From Grifola frondosa (Eukaryota > Basidiomycota > Agaricomycetes > Polyporales > Grifolaceae): a DNA stretch of 64,000 nucleotides. Location of the stretch: contig LUGG01000001.1 of the NCBI GenBank assembly GCA_001683735.1, forward strand, positions 1,550,001-1,614,000, given 5' to 3'. The notes beneath the pieces were generated by a model. That model did no database searches and had not been told where the DNA came from. It saw only the letters and a program-made list of their open reading frames with translations. This document shows, in pieces, positions 1-12,343 of the stretch (its first letter is position 1; every line of letters begins with the position of its first letter). A program made the translations under genes and the position numbers.

Positions 1-2806
1 TGACGACAAAAAAACGGATCCCAGCCCTGCGACACGTGCTATGACACAGCTCAGCTCTAGATGGAGTGCACGACACCAGCATGAAACTCACCTCACTGTG
101 TGCTTGATGCCGGATTTGAGCGGGTCTATCAAGCCGACTAACCCGACGATGATCAGGTCGTGGCGGAACTCCTCCACCAACTCCGCAAAGTCTTCAGAGT
201 TTACGTCCACGCTCTTCGGCACCAAATCCTCCTTGACGACACGTCGAGCTAATAATAGAACCCTCTGTCCATCCTGGGCCCATTTCTCCTGCACGGTCGC
301 AATCCGCGCTAGCACTGATGGTGATAATGGGACCGGTGCACCACCAGCCGGGTCGACAACAAAACCGCAATGAGGGAGCAGGACCTCTGGTGCTCCCTTC
401 ACAGTGAGGAGGAAATCGCTGTTAGAGAAATGGTCCCAATGTGCAATCGGAGCTACGAGACTATCTTGGGAAGCAGATGGTGAGATCTTCGACAATTTGA
501 GCATGTATTTTGTCTAGTAGAGAGACTTAGTATGGGGCACAAGTGGGACGACCAAACTTTACCTTCGAATTGAAGTTGATCTTAAACACTTCGATCCATT
601 TATCCCTCGTGATGTCGGCAGGTGTAAGAGAGTCCGAAAATCGTAGAATGGCGGTGTCTGATGATGATAGATGGTATAAGGACTAGTCCGGCTCCATATA
701 GTGCGTAAGATGGCATTACCTGTGGCATCTCCGATGATAGCCTGTTCTTGTGACCCGGCTTTCTCGTTGTCATCGGAAGAGCCCCCAAACGTAGCTGCAT
801 TACAGATGGCACTGACAGCACCGAGCTGGGCCAGATTTTCCGCTGATTTGGATCCGACATCTGCAATGACAGACTGAAAACGGCTATAAGGCAGGACTTC
901 GTCGAAGACCGCCACATTCTCCACATGCATCTTATTCTGTGTAAGGGTTCCTGTCTTGTCCTGCATTCCAAATATCAGCATTAATGCCGCTGAGAGCGCA
1001 ATGAATCGTACAGACCGAGCAAAGAACATTCACAGAGCCGAGCGTCTCTACAATTGACAGTGACCTGAAAATAATTCAACACAGGTAGAGGATAGCAGAC
1101 AACACTAACTTACTTGCATAAAACTTTATGTTTGCTTAGCGTGCTCGCGACCTTGGCCAGTGAGAGCGTTACAGATACTGGCCTATGTTATATCAAGATC
1201 AGGCAATTCGGTATTCCATATAAACGATACCACTGACAGTCCTTCCGGTACAAACGCGACTATCATGAACGAGTTTAGCTCCCAGTCACTATCGGCATGA
1301 CGTGAAGACATACCAAGGACAGAGACAATGTCTATAAGAAGAGCAGAAACATCAATGTAGGAAGGAAATTTACGATGTAACCTTTGTTTACAACAAATAG
1401 ACGATAAGAAACTTTAACATTCGGCACAAAAATCACAAGACTTACCAAGAAGCCCATAAGATCACAATTATGACAGCTATCACCGTAGCTAGGCTGGCTA
1501 TAATCAAGACAAAATGAAGGATCTCGCGCTGCAGCGTTGTCATTTTGGCAGGCTCCATGGATGATAGCTTAGCGATACGGCCGCTGAAGATCGAGGATTA
1601 CTTCGTGGGTCACAGTGGAAGATGGCGACTAGAACATACAAGACCGTGTTGTCGCCCGTTTGGATGACTACTCCTAAACCGGAGCCGCTCACACAGTTTG
1701 TGCCTTGCAAAGCGATGTTTTTTGTCTTTATGCAGACGTCAGTAGGACGTCGATACACTCAGGATATCCGGCATATGCACCTCCATAACGTTCTCATCCG
1801 TCATCTCGACGCGGCCCGCCACCGGTTCGCTCTGAAAATGGGACAGGGTATCAGTCATGAGGTAGACAGCAGGACACGACCCGTACCTCTCCCGTCAATA
1901 TGCTACGGTCGAATCGCAAGTCCCCACTAACGTCAATAAGCCTGAGATCTGCGGGTACCTTCTCGCCTAAGGACACATATACCAAGTCGCCAGAAACCAG
2001 CTCGGCGGCAGGCATCTGAGTCTGGACGCTGTCCCGGATGACGACAACATCGGATGGGAGCATCCCTTTGATAGAAGACATAACCTTCGATGTCGAGAAA
2101 TCTTGCCAAGCGTTGAACCCCGCTTGTAACAAAAAACGATCAAGAGGACGACGGCAAGGGCCAGATTGGATGCCAGAGGAGGATTTCCGAGTGGTCTCCT
2201 GAACACAGAATACGTAAACGGGTAATTTGGAGGAAAAAAACTAGAAGTCGATAGCTACCAAGCGATAAAGCAAATAATGCTAGCGCCGAGCAGGAGACTA
2301 CCAAATCCCCCAAGCAACCACTCGAGCATCTTCCGCAGCAAGTTGCTCTTCGGCGGGGAGATAACGTTCTTTCCGTTGGCCTGAAGACGACGCTGAGCCT
2401 GAGCGCTCTCCAACCCAGTTTGAGGCGAGACGTTGAGACGTTGAAGCGCCTCATCCGCTGATATCTTGTGCCAGTCCAGAGATGAGAGCTCTAGGGGTGG
2501 GTGTGAGCATAGCACAATTGGATAGAGAAGGAGCCCACCTTTGACAGCAACCCTACGAGAAGTACCAATCTTCCCGCCGTCCAAGCTGGTCTTCGTTTCG
2601 ACATGGATGCTCAGCGTCCTAAACTCAGCGGGGATGCGAGCTGGCGCCTCGATGGAATCATTTCGAGGCGCCGTATGGCTGTGCCGAGTGTGAGGACGAG
2701 TGAGCGGGTCCCCAACAACGAGAAAGGAGTCATCGATGGTGATTCGACGAGGAAACCTTGCCTCTTTCTGAGCCTCCACATCGTCGAGAGCAGAGGGTAA
2801 CGGCAT
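1..2806 (-). CDS. Type IIC P-type ATPase (Na+/K+-ATPase alpha-like), 3' end off the window
   Basis: ATP-driven cation pump of the plasma membrane or an internal membrane. The ATG is at 2806 and transcription runs left off the window, so the C-terminal membrane half is missing. In order I see a basic N-tail of about 90 residues, a first membrane segment preceded by LLGGFGSLLLG (near 2280), the actuator domain with ILTGE (near 1890), the phosphorylation motif DKTGTLTQNK (near 950), and the nucleotide-binding KGAPEVLLPHCG (near 390), ending with LVGLIDPLKSG at about 110. The GGFGSLLL context before helix 1 is typical of the IIC (Na/K, H/K) subgroup rather than the fungal ENA (IID) or PMA1 (IIIA) pumps. 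At least six small introns interrupt it. Ion specificity cannot be told without the missing helices. The P-type ATPase call is very safe; the subgroup is likely. Confidence 0.88.
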
Positions 2807-3331
2807 GGTGCAAGCTCAAATTTCTATGGTCTCCGCTCAGCTTAAAATATGAGCGAGGCTGACGACTGTTTTGTCAAATTGAAAATCACAAGTCAAAACA
2901 GAGCGATCTTTGGCCATTGGACAGACTGCAATCGCGGCTATTGGGCCATTGGTGAGCCTTCAAAATCAAACCTAGCCACTTACTTATAAATATCCTCCAC
3001 GTTGTTCCCGATCACGAAAATTACCGAGGAAAAACCATATATGGCAATCCGGAACTGCCTCAATTTGATAAGCCGACTCCTTAGTCTCGATACCCCAAAC
3101 GGACAGGGTGATTAAGATGTTAGGACAGTACCAGACAGGGTATCGAGTTTACACGACAATGGACCAGATGTGTCTTCCGCAGCTATGCGCCAACACGTTC
3201 AGCCTCAGAACATCAAGGGATTCTATCCGCTCACCTCCGGAACTTCGACAGAGACGTCATCGTTTGAATGGAGAGCGCCTAGAAGCTGCGCAGCACGAAT
3301 CAACCTCACAGCCTTGACGGATAAGCAAAAG
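2807..3331. other. Intergenic, ATPase upstream region
   Basis: About 525 bases between the ATPase start and the stop of the next gene, both transcribed leftward. Short open frames on the plus strand look like chance. The first 200 bases are AT-rich and presumably hold the ATPase promoter. I see no RNA gene or repeat. Confidence 0.5.
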
Positions 3332-6161
3332 TCAACAATTTACTTGGTGTGATAAAACCTTCGCAAATGCAGACAGCCTGTCTCGTAGGATGGTCTCATA
3401 AGCGTCATCGTTTGAGGCGCCAATAAGATCCGTCAGCCTCGCACACATGTTCATGGTCCACGGAGATGAGATGAGATATTTTGCTATTATGAAGGTCAGA
3501 GCTTTGGGCTTAATCTGTCACGAATAAGTACGTACCAGTGCTCGGGGTTGAATATCTCGCGAGAGAAGACAAGGCCTGACAGATCGTTGGTGCCACGACA
3601 AGCGCAAGTGGCTCATCCACATCCGTAAACTGGTGCAAGAGGACGAGTAGGAGAACATCACGCATAGAATCCCAAGTTTCAGCGTAGGCCAACGGGTCAA
3701 AGAGCTTACAAGCCGATGTAAATGAAATATATGCTGCAAAGGCCGCTAGCAAAACAATTAGATTCAGAGTACAGAGGGCCATTATCAGCACTCACAAGAC
3801 ATGACCAGATCGCGGGGCTCGCTATTTCCAATCATCCGCCAGACTGTTACGTCATCCCAGCATTTGTCCACTTCGCATAAAGAAGGCTTAGACATCTCCA
3901 AAATAGCCAAAGAAGTGACAAGAGCATCGCGAAGCATTAAGGCATTGATAGCGCCTGCCGGTGTGAGATTGAGCCAGCTTACAAGTGTATTGAGGAACCG
4001 TGATATCGTCTCCCGTCGAAGGCACGTCTTTGTCTGGCAGTGCCATAACAGGGAGATGAAATGCAGGATTTGTCTGATTGCGCGCAGATCTCGGGATTGT
4101 AGATCCTCCCGCCCGCTATTACTAGAGATCAAACTGTCCATATGTTGTAGCATCTTTACGATCAGAATTATAACCATACTCACCGATGATATTTCGATAT
4201 CGCTGTGTCTACGATCAGAATTGTTAATCGCTGTAGCGCTGACACTGACCTTCGTCCAACTTGAGAACAAAATCTAACTTTGCGTCCGCTAGAAGATGAT
4301 CGACGACGACCTGCAGTGCATCTGATCCAAATGATAATCCTTCAACGATGAGATCTTTGACTGATACACATCAGCACCAACATGAAGACGTCAAGATTAT
4401 AACACTCACTATTGATTTCGCTGTCGCCATCCTGTAACAAAACAAAGAGGCTGAAATAGATTTTGTACAGGCCCTGGATACAATCGACTGCGTTGGAGGA
4501 AACTGACAACAAGTAGTTTGCGCCCCAGCAGCACCTGTAGACAATGCTGAGTGCAGCAGGCGATAAATGTGCCGGAGGTGTTGTCAGCAGCGAGGCTACA
4601 TTATTATGAAGGATACGCTAGTGATGTTCGTTAGCCACCCTGCATTTCCGTCATCCACGAAACCCACCGTTATCGCAGAAATAGCTGTGGTGGGATTTAT
4701 ACATAGATTATCCATCATCTCTTCCGCCCAAAGTTCGATAGGTTCTCCGAGATCACTATCGCTCTCATGGCTATTGAGGTGAGCTATCCATGTTACAGAC
4801 TTACGGATATCAGTGATAGATGGCAAGTATAGGATATATAACATACCAAATAATCTATAATCTCAGAATTTGCGATGCGAGGGTCATCCCAGATTACCCA
4901 GCACCACGGGATTGTTTGTCCCCATTTCACGAGGATCGTTTGTGCAATGTCAAGATCAGGGCATGGCATAATCAGCTCCGGCTGCGAAGGCATCTCATTT
5001 GACTCCATGACAATCTGTACTAGCCGAAGTAGCGAGGCCTGTGTTTGAGGGCGAAATGGCACATGATCATGGTTTCCGCGGATCGAGTCCCTGCTTGCAA
5101 AAAGTGTGACGAGCATGGAATAACTAATCCTCTCTTGTTCACTATGTCCGATGGCATTTCCCACTGAAGTGGAGGTCTGAGGATCAAATATAGAATTGAT
5201 GCGTGATTGAAGTACTCTCAGCAGACGAAGGTCATCCACTCTACGATGTTTTAAGTCAGTGATGATCCCGAAGGCGTTGGAGATATAGATCTCACTTTTC
5301 ACGAAGTGGTCCAATACCTCTAAGCCGTGGCCCCATGACGTAGACGCCGAACACCAGGCGCAATGCAAGACGGAAGCCAGCCGGAGATGCATGTCTTGAA
5401 CTGATCACATCGACAACAGTGTCCCACTTTTCTGTTCATATTGATGAGATAGAACTTCGGCGCCTTCAATAGCTACATTTCGCACTTACCTGGCATCTGA
5501 ACAGCAGCGCGCAGCGCGTCCTCGTCTCGTTGCTTCTTCAGTAGATCGCTGCACAACTCCGTTGGAGATGTCCCATTGGGTATGCTACCTGCAGCTGCAG
5601 CTATAGCATCGCCCAACTTCGCAAGGACGACATCGACCCAGCAAACAACTATTACGCCTCCATCAACCAGATCTCGAGCAGCAATTCGGTGAAATATGCG
5701 CCGATATTCAAAGAGCATCGTTATGAATGGAATTTGTACTGAATTGTACCGCACGTGCATGAGAGAAATTTCGATGAATTGGACATGGAGTCCTTACATA
5801 TGGTGCCCAAGGTTTCTGCAGCATTTGACTCAGTCATACTGACTAAAGTCAAGACTTCGTCCAGAAAACATAGCAGCGTGCTGGATATATGCTGCAATAT
5901 TTCGTGTGAAGTGGTGTCCTGGTACAGCAATGGTTTAATCGACTGTGTAATCATCATATCAAAACCACGCACATATTCTATGGCACATATATCAATGGCA
6001 CCAAGCATCTTAATAGCTTGACGCACATTGTGTTCAGGGATACTCGTCTCTTGGGATACATTGTGACTAAGATGGGCCTCAGACATCTGCATATAATCAG
6101 CTGCAGCCCATCCTTGAGCAACGTTTTCTGCTTCCGACTCCGTGTCGCTTGAGTTGGACAT
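3332..6161 (-). CDS. Large alpha-helical protein of unknown function
   Basis: A multi-exon gene read leftward. The chosen ATG (6161) opens MSNSSDTESEAENVAQGW, and the last exon ends SAFAKVLSHQVNC-stop at 3332. Roughly 700-800 residues, apparently all helical: stretches such as LLRVLQSRINSIFD and SLLRLVQIVMESNEMP recall ARM/HEAT-type helical repeats, with an acidic Ser-rich N-terminus. No catalytic motif, signal peptide or membrane segment is evident. One join I checked: a GTAAGG donor near 5800 and an acceptor ending TTCAG near 5740 keep the frame, so an apparent break there is an intron. A TATA-like stretch at 6292-6300 lies about 130 bases upstream. I do not recognise the family. A large helical scaffold in DNA repair or chromosome biology is possible but not shown. 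Confidence 0.6.
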
Positions 6162-6291
6162 AGCAGGATGCCAATACGCGCGAAAAGACCGATGGGGGAA
6201 GAAGAAGGAACGCGAGCCCAACGTGCAACCACGCGTCCATGACGCGTGACGTGCATAGCTGCATATGGTGAGCCGAATAGGCAATACAGGG

Positions 6292-6300
6292 TATATATAA
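6292..6300 (-). promoter_or_regulatory. TATA-like element of the helical-protein gene
   Basis: The plus strand reads tatatataa, about 130 bases upstream of the ATG at 6161. It is the only clear AT core element in the 531-base gap between this gene and the end of the RPC5 gene at 6693. The rest of the gap shows nothing I can assign. Confidence 0.3.
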
Positions 6301-6692
6301 TGCTACCTCAAACCACGTCCTATTCGACGGACAGATATTCAATATAGAGAACCAATGTATGGCGGGGGGAACACAATCACGATCAAGAGTTGACCGACCG
6401 CCTACGAAAGAGTGTCGTGAATCTCCATACTCATCGCTCGACTTTGCGACCATTGGAAAAGCCCAACAGGATATTGACCTTGGTGGAGAGTGGGGCTGAG
6501 CGCTGAGTAGGGGGGTGACCGTGGTGAACTTCCGCGCTTGACCTTCGTGACAGCTCGCGACAAAGTTGCCTCTGCAGAAATGTAGAGATTACCGCGACAT
6601 ATACACATAATGTACCAACTCACATCAATGCTTCAAAGCGTCGATACAATCATAGCCCACGTATATCTTTTAACATACTCGTAATATGTGTT

Positions 6693-7613
6693 TTACATTC
6701 CAGCTTTTCTGCGCTGTTAGAAAACACAGATTCAAAAGCTTCATTGGACTCAGCCGTCTTGAACAAATTTCAGCACGACACTCGGCACCAGAAGAGCACA
6801 CATACCTCGCCATCGCAGTATTCATAGTCCTCCCACTTCTCGTCCTCCTCCGAATGAATCAGCATAAGCATCTCTCTCCGCACAGGAGTCAAGCCTCCCT
6901 GAAACTGCATGCCCTTGTCATCCCCCGTCTTCCGCACTGACACCTGCACCTCCTTTGCATCCCCAGCAGGCTTCTTTTCCTTCTTCGGGGCGGGTGCCGC
7001 TGCGGGCTCGTCTGGATCCGGAGGGGGACCATCGTCAGAGTCGTCGTCAGAACCAGCCCCTCTAGATCGTTTGTTTTTCCGCGACAGCGCGTCAATGTAA
7101 GTTAACGTGGGCCGCAACTGGTGTGTCTCGCTGACTGGATGCAAGTGCAGTCGGCCTGCAACGTTCGCATATCAGAAAAGGTGCAGTAAGGGTAGCAGAG
7201 AACCGCACAGCTCACCATCTCGAACGACCCCCAGGACATAAGCACCAATCTGAGGGATCTGTTCGCTGCGCATACGCACCTCCCCTAATCGCGGCTCCTC
7301 GCCGTCCCGCTGCTTGACCTTCTGAAGTTCCTGGTTCTTCTCCTTGTCATCTTCGACCTGAGATTTACCGAGGTCTGTCGACTTCTCATGGTTCCATACT
7401 TCTGGCCGAGTGTCTACAGGCACATGCACTTCCAGTCTGCGCACACCAGGCTTGACCCGCGCGCGGATGCGCTTCCCGCTGGCCGCAGCTGAAGGCGGTA
7501 CTTCAAGAGGTCGAGTGAGAAGCGGGAATTGGTGGATATGGATGTTTGGAGAGAGAGCATTAGAGAAATGAATGGGAAGCACGCTAACCAAGCCTGTCCT
7601 CTTCAATGTTCAT
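6693..7613 (-). CDS. RPC37: DNA-directed RNA polymerase III subunit RPC5 (Rpc37)
   Basis: Subunit of the TFIIF-like Rpc37/Rpc53 module of RNA polymerase III, acting in initiation and termination on tRNA and 5S genes. The conserved order is visible: VLPIHFSNALSPNIHIHQFP at the N-terminus (compare the DVYL..LYLFQYP of other RPC5 proteins), a region ending EVHVPVDT, then RLHLHPVSETHQLRPTLTYI (the RPC5 signature L.L.P....QLRP...YLD), a charged linker, and MQFQGGLTPVRREML. The last exon ends RRKAGM-stop at 6693. About 250 residues, near yeast Rpc37 length. The natural start appears to be ATG 7613 (MNIEED), but the frame changes by one base near 7590, before SVLPIHF. This is either an indel or an unseen intron. 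Family assignment is solid; the exact N-terminus is not. Confidence 0.85.
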
Positions 7614-7753
7614 CGTAGAAAGTACAGTCGTGGGAACTTTTCGGACACGCCGAATCTGGTTGCAGTTAAGTAATAACGACCTACAAATATGTTGCAATAT
7701 AGTACACGATGCTAAAGTGAAAACGAATTAGAGCTAAAATACATGAGACCGTG

Positions 7754-10094
7754 CTACTGGAAACCACCATCTGAAGACCGGTCCCAACGGGAGTAAGTCC
7801 GAGAATAGAAGGAAGGCGGTGAACTACTCCGTCGTGACTGCAAATGGGCGGGCGCAGTGGAGGGTCCAGACACGATAGCATGCGAGTCGGACACAGGAGT
7901 GCTGGCATCCGTAGACGCGTAATCTGCCACATCAGGAGAAGGGAGAACGACCGGTCCGTCCCATTGTGACTGTTGAAACACAGAATCCATCGTCGGCGAG
8001 GGCGATGGTGCGAGAGACGTCGATGTCGATATTGAAAATTCTCTCGTACGACGTACTGAGGTGGACCGAACTCGTGATGGTCCAGCGTATGGTGGGATAC
8101 CAGGGATATTGACCGACCGGTCACCGCGTGACCTGGTACTCCCGAGCGGGTCTCCTTGAGTGCCGTCCCGCCGCCGTGGTCGCCAATGGGATGCGACACT
8201 GACTGGAGACCATGCGCGACGCGCATGTTTGTTTCGGAACGCCTTCGCAGCTTCTAACTCTGCGCGATAGATCGGATCCCATGCAGTAGGATGCGCTAGG
8301 ATGGCTTCACGTTCATGACGGCGCACAACTCTCGCAAAGCTGTGCATGGTGAAGCTTGAGATCACAACCCCTGAAAAAAAGTCTTAAGATAAAGAACTGG
8401 TACGATGATAAAACACGTACAATCCACCATAACCCACGCATTAGGTCCCATGAGTATCTTCCTGCTCACCCCTACCAACATCACAATTCCTATCACCAAA
8501 AATACTGCAGTAATGAACGTAGTGTATAACAACTAGGGCACATATTAGGAGACAGCGGAAATGAAGGAGTAGGTCATCTCACCTCGTCTCGAAGCATCTG
8601 CCGAAACATCTCAGCACGGGGAACGTATCTGATGAAGCGCTCCATTACGGACGCCGGTGGAGGCGAGCCTGTATGGCGTGTTCTGGAGATCTCTTGCGAT
8701 TGAGTAGTTGAGAGACGGAATGAAATTGTGTTAATTCCGGACGCTGAGGATATACGAGGAGGCTGAGGTATCGGATGTTCCCCGGCAATGAGGATTTGCG
8801 TTGAAAAGCGACGCTAGGTGGGACCGGCTCCCCCAGCCAGAATCGACGTAAAGCGTCACGGATCGTATCAATGAGGCCAGTCTGTCCCGCATCGACAGTA
8901 GACTTGGCGTGAGCATCTGGGACGTAGTCCCACCAGCCTCTGCGAGAATAGCCGCTCTCGTGATGGTCTTCTTTTATGCGATTTTCTACAAAGCTCTCTC
9001 GGTTTTCAACAGAGACTTGGAGTGATAAACGAGCTTCATCGACTGGGTGCGATACGACTTCCACACGGCATATGAAACTAGATGAACGGGAATGTCAACT
9101 TCAAATTTCGTACTTAACAAACTAAAGAACTGACAGCAAGCGCATATGAAGAACGACTCCACGAACTGGAGGATCACCGTGATAGCGAGGATAGAGGAAC
9201 CAGAGATGGTCATGCAAGATCCTATAGTAGAGATTAACGATGTAGAATATATCTGAAGTTGTCAAAACATACCAGATAGCCGTCTGGCACCCCGATAGTG
9301 AGAGAGGCCAAAACCTGATAGAGCGAGTATCGCCGTTCGCAATATGGCCAGAACAATAATCACGATACGTGCGTTGCTCAGACATCGGTATGCCTTCACA
9401 CCCAAGATACCTGTTATCTGGGACCTAACTTCATACTTTCTCTATGATCGAATCATATTCGCGCTCACCAGTAGAGTACCCGACAGAATGGTACATGCTC
9501 TCTTTACGATGCCGGAGCTGCGAAGTAGATACTCAGGATCAAATCCCCATCCAGAAATCCAACAACATACATGGTGCAATTGACAGCCTGATCAAAATCA
9601 GCAACTAACAGGACCACGCCGACCACCACTCCCAAGAATTGGCTCAGAAGGAGCAGGTAGAACAAAGCCTTGTTCTTCACTTTTGCTGTCCTACAGTAGT
9701 ACACAGACACTATCGTGTTCCTAATGAAGAACGTAGACAGTACGCCGCCCACAACAAGCCAAGCTGCAGAGATCCTGATACTGTCGATGAGAGGAGCGGT
9801 AATCAAGGAGCCATCGGGCAGTGAAAGGTAAGACGGACGAAATGATTCGATCGGTGTATGATAGAAGCGACTGTAGTCGGGGATCGTGAGTGTTGTGTGG
9901 AGTACTATCTGAACGATATTAGGCGTCGACGTTGGACAAGGTGTGGTGAATGGCACGATATCCACATCAGAGAGAAGGGTTCTAAGGGGAGTGAAGTCGT
10001 CCGAAGTTGAAGGTGATGGTGCCAAGGAAGATGAAGGAAGGTTGTCCTGTGGCCAAGCTGCTGGGGTTGGGATGCTGGATGACGCCGGAATCAT
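7754..10094 (-). CDS. Multi-pass membrane protein, fungal seven-helix type, function unknown
   Basis: Multi-exon gene read leftward from ATG 10094 (MIPASSSIPTPAAW). After a Ser/Pro-rich N-tail of about 90 residues come hydrophobic helices: SAAWLVVGGVLSTFFI, then FYLLLLSQFLGVVVGVVLLV, then a segment with VVGFLDGDLILSIYF, and later IVIIVLAILRTAIL, SSILAITVILQFVESFFI and TAVFLVIGIVMLVGV. The cytoplasmic-looking C-terminus (7754-8350) is Ser/Arg-rich and probably disordered, ending RSSDGGFQ-stop. The topology recalls the many uncharacterised GPCR-like or channel-like proteins of mushroom-forming fungi. There is no STE3 pheromone-receptor signature I can trust and no enzyme motif. It shares its upstream region with the divergent AK6 gene. 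A gene is likely, but exon joins in the 8400-9300 part are not resolved. Confidence 0.65.
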
Positions 10095-10773
10095 GGTCAG
10101 GTTGCAGAGGTGTCGGCGAGGATGGAGATGAGAGGGACGGACGAGGAGTCCTCACCAGGAGGGCAACATTTGTCGGAGGTGGAGAAGAAAGAGCTGCGGC
10201 TAGCTGTCGGAAGAATTGATGAAGTGTCAGGGAAGAACAGCCTGGGAGGAGCGGTATGACGGACGAGTGAATTGTCGTGATGGAGGAGTAGCCATGAGAC
10301 TTGCATAAGTCCTTTTTTATAACCGAACACGCGAAGCTGGCCTAAGGCGGGATGATTGTGGAACTTTGTGGGATTAATATCCTCGAATTCTCCCAAGAGT
10401 CTTGTCCCGCGTGATTGCCACATCCAGGCGCGCTGCTCCAGCCAGCTCGCGACAGCTGCTTGGTGAGAGACTTCCACGGTGGACGCCGACAGTCAACAAC
10501 AGCAAGCGACTCAGGGAATCGAACAGCAATCGAAGCCTCCATTGACGTTGCTGCGAACGCTGCGCTCGCCTCCGACTGCGTTGACGACCAGATTATCATT
10601 AGAATATTCGGAGTTTGCCGATTGCACTTCATTTTCTCGACACCGCACTCGCGTCGCGCGCAAGTCAGCCATCTGCCTCGAGCTCATCCAACGCTGTACT
10701 GCACTTCAAACTTGCTTCAGCCGCGTTACTTCCTGTCGCTCCTTACTTCGTCGCGGCGCTCAAGCACTTCAAA
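10095..10773. promoter_or_regulatory. Divergent upstream region, membrane protein / AK6
   Basis: About 680 bases between two start codons facing away from each other. A minus-strand open frame at 10097-10477 abuts the membrane-protein start but has no family resemblance and probably belongs to its 5' leader. No clear TATA box was seen. The region just before the AK6 start is CT-rich, as is common upstream of fungal housekeeping genes. Confidence 0.4.
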
Positions 10774-11438
10774 ATGTCGTCAGAGACACCAAGGCAGGCA
10801 CCTGTCATTATCATTACAGGCACGCCGGGCACCGGGAAGACAACCCACGCCCAACTTCTAGCGGAAGAGTCTCCCGTACCTTTGCAGCATATCAACGTCG
10901 GAGAATGGGTTAAGGAAAAGAGTCTCTATGAGGCTTACGACGAGGAGTGGCAGAGCTACACTGTTGATGAAGATAAGGCATGTCTGCTTGTCCATCATCA
11001 GTGCATGTTTTCTGATTCTGGACACTGCCCGAGCCAGTTACTCGATGAGTTGGAACCCGTAGTATCCGCAGGAGGGGTGATCCTGGATTGGCATACCAGC
11101 GATGTTTTTCCCGAACGATGGGCAGATCTCGTAGTGGTCCTCCGATGCGACCACACGCAGCTATGGGATCGTCTTGAGAAAAGGTCAGTGCTGTTGCAGT
11201 TCTGACGGTGGCTTCACCACTCACGACTTAGCTGCCACTTAGAGGGTACCCTCTGAAAAAAATCCAAGAGAACAATGAGGCTGAGATCATGGAAGTTGTC
11301 CTTGACGAGGCACGATCGTCATATGCCTCGGAGATCGTCATTGAGCTCAAAAGCGAAGGAACTGAAGACCTGGAGTCCAATGTGTCGCGCATCGTTCAGT
11401 GGATAGAAGCATGGAGACGCGACAGAGGGATTAGTTGA
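10774..11438 (+). CDS. FAP7: Adenylate kinase isoenzyme 6 / FAP7 (hCINAP)
   Basis: Small nuclear AMP/ATP-binding kinase-ATPase needed for late 40S ribosome assembly with Rps14. Exons 10774-10977, 11038-11183 and 11243-11438 give 181 residues, the family length. Visible motifs: P-loop GTPGTGKTT at residues 14-22, NVGEWVKE, YDEEW, DEDK-LLDELEP across the first splice, DWHTSDVFPERW, and YPLKKIQENNEAEIM (compare YNEKKLTDNIQCEIF in human AK6). It ends IVQWIEAWRRDRGIS. Intron 1 starts with GC instead of GT and is 60 nt with no stop in frame. Intron 2 (11184-11242) is standard GT-AG. Intact, and highly confident. Confidence 0.95.
10978..11037 (+). other. GC-AG intron of FAP7
   Basis: The spliced product fits the family only if exon 1 ends after the Lys of DEDK (10977) and exon 2 begins LLDELEP (11038). 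That puts the donor at GCATGT and the acceptor at CCAG. The 60-nt length is a multiple of three with no stop codon, so an unspliced message would carry 20 extra residues and still make protein. Confidence 0.75.
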
Positions 11439-11521
11439 GTCAGCAAGTCGCAATTATTTCATAACATCATACAGTCTATAGTTACAGGGAGCACGGACTT
11501 GTACTAGTAGTTGCTGGGAAA

Positions 11522-12343
11522 TCAAGCAGGACCGAACACCCAAACACGCCTGCGGTCTTCCAGTGGGATGCCACTCGGGTACTCGTCTTCGTTCCTGAGG
11601 CGCTTCGCTGTCTTCTTCTTTCCCTCGGCGATCCTGACTTTCTCGAAGTACACATAGCTGAATGAACCCGGAGGTTAGATTCGGCGAGCCAATGAAAGTG
11701 AGCTGGCTTACGCTGCATAGTATACGCCATTTGACGCGCCGCCCGTTGGACCCGTTGCTTTCACTGCAAACCCACAGTGAGATGGCTGCTATTACAGCAA
11801 AGCTGAATCTCACGCACTGAAGCGATTATAGGAATTACTATTCACGTTGCCGATGTCTTTGAGCCAGTGAGTGACCTGCATAAAGAGATCATGAGCGGTC
11901 TGGACGCGTCAGATCCCCTGCAATCACGTCACCTTCCAGTCCGAAGTCTTCCGCAGCAATCGAATTTTCCTCCGAATCTCATTGCAGTCATCGCTACAGG
12001 ATATTATCAGCATGATGAATGATGTAATACGCGACTTGTACTCACTATACAGGCACTCCATCCGACTATTCGTTGGTGGAATGGTTAGATAGATGTAATA
12101 TGCTAAGATGAAACGGCGTACCTCTCCCTCTCCCTCAAGGATGATCTCGGTCCAGTTCTTGGGCTGAACCACCTCTTTGGCCTTCTTCCGCTTTGAGGAA
12201 GATGCTTCAGATGCGCCCGACGCACGCGCTTTCTTTGCTGGTGGAGCAGGAGCCGCAGTAGCAGATGTGGATGCATCGCCGTTATCAGCAAGAACATCGA
12301 GAATTTCTGGGTCAAGGACGTCAAATTTACGCTTGGGTGCCAT
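11522..12343 (-). CDS. DUF7726-like nuclear protein
   Basis: Read leftward from ATG 12343 (MAPKRKFDVLDPEILDVL) to the stop after VWVFGPA at 11522. About 190 residues in five exons. The N-terminus is basic with a nuclear-localisation-like KKAR and SSSKRKKAKE. The C-terminal half reads DDCNEIRRKIRLLRKTSDWK, then VTHWLKDIGNVNSNSYNRFM, KATGPTGGASNGVYYAAYVY and FEKVRIAEGKKKTAKR. The pattern CDE.RRKI ... SY..FM...GP..G..S..YYAA..FF matches the small helical domain Pfam calls DUF7726, named here from memory. Its role is unknown; a homeodomain-like DNA-binding fold has been suggested for such proteins. Splice joins near 11880, 11815 and 11700 keep the frame. Gene reality is good, the family name moderate. 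Confidence 0.72.

Noticed and set aside
5738..5810. Apparent frame break in the helical-protein gene
   Set aside because: A GTAAGG donor and TTCAG acceptor explain it as an intron.
10097..10477. Minus-strand frame as an N-terminal part of the membrane protein
   Set aside because: A stop separates it from the ATG at 10094 and it has no domain; treated as leader sequence.
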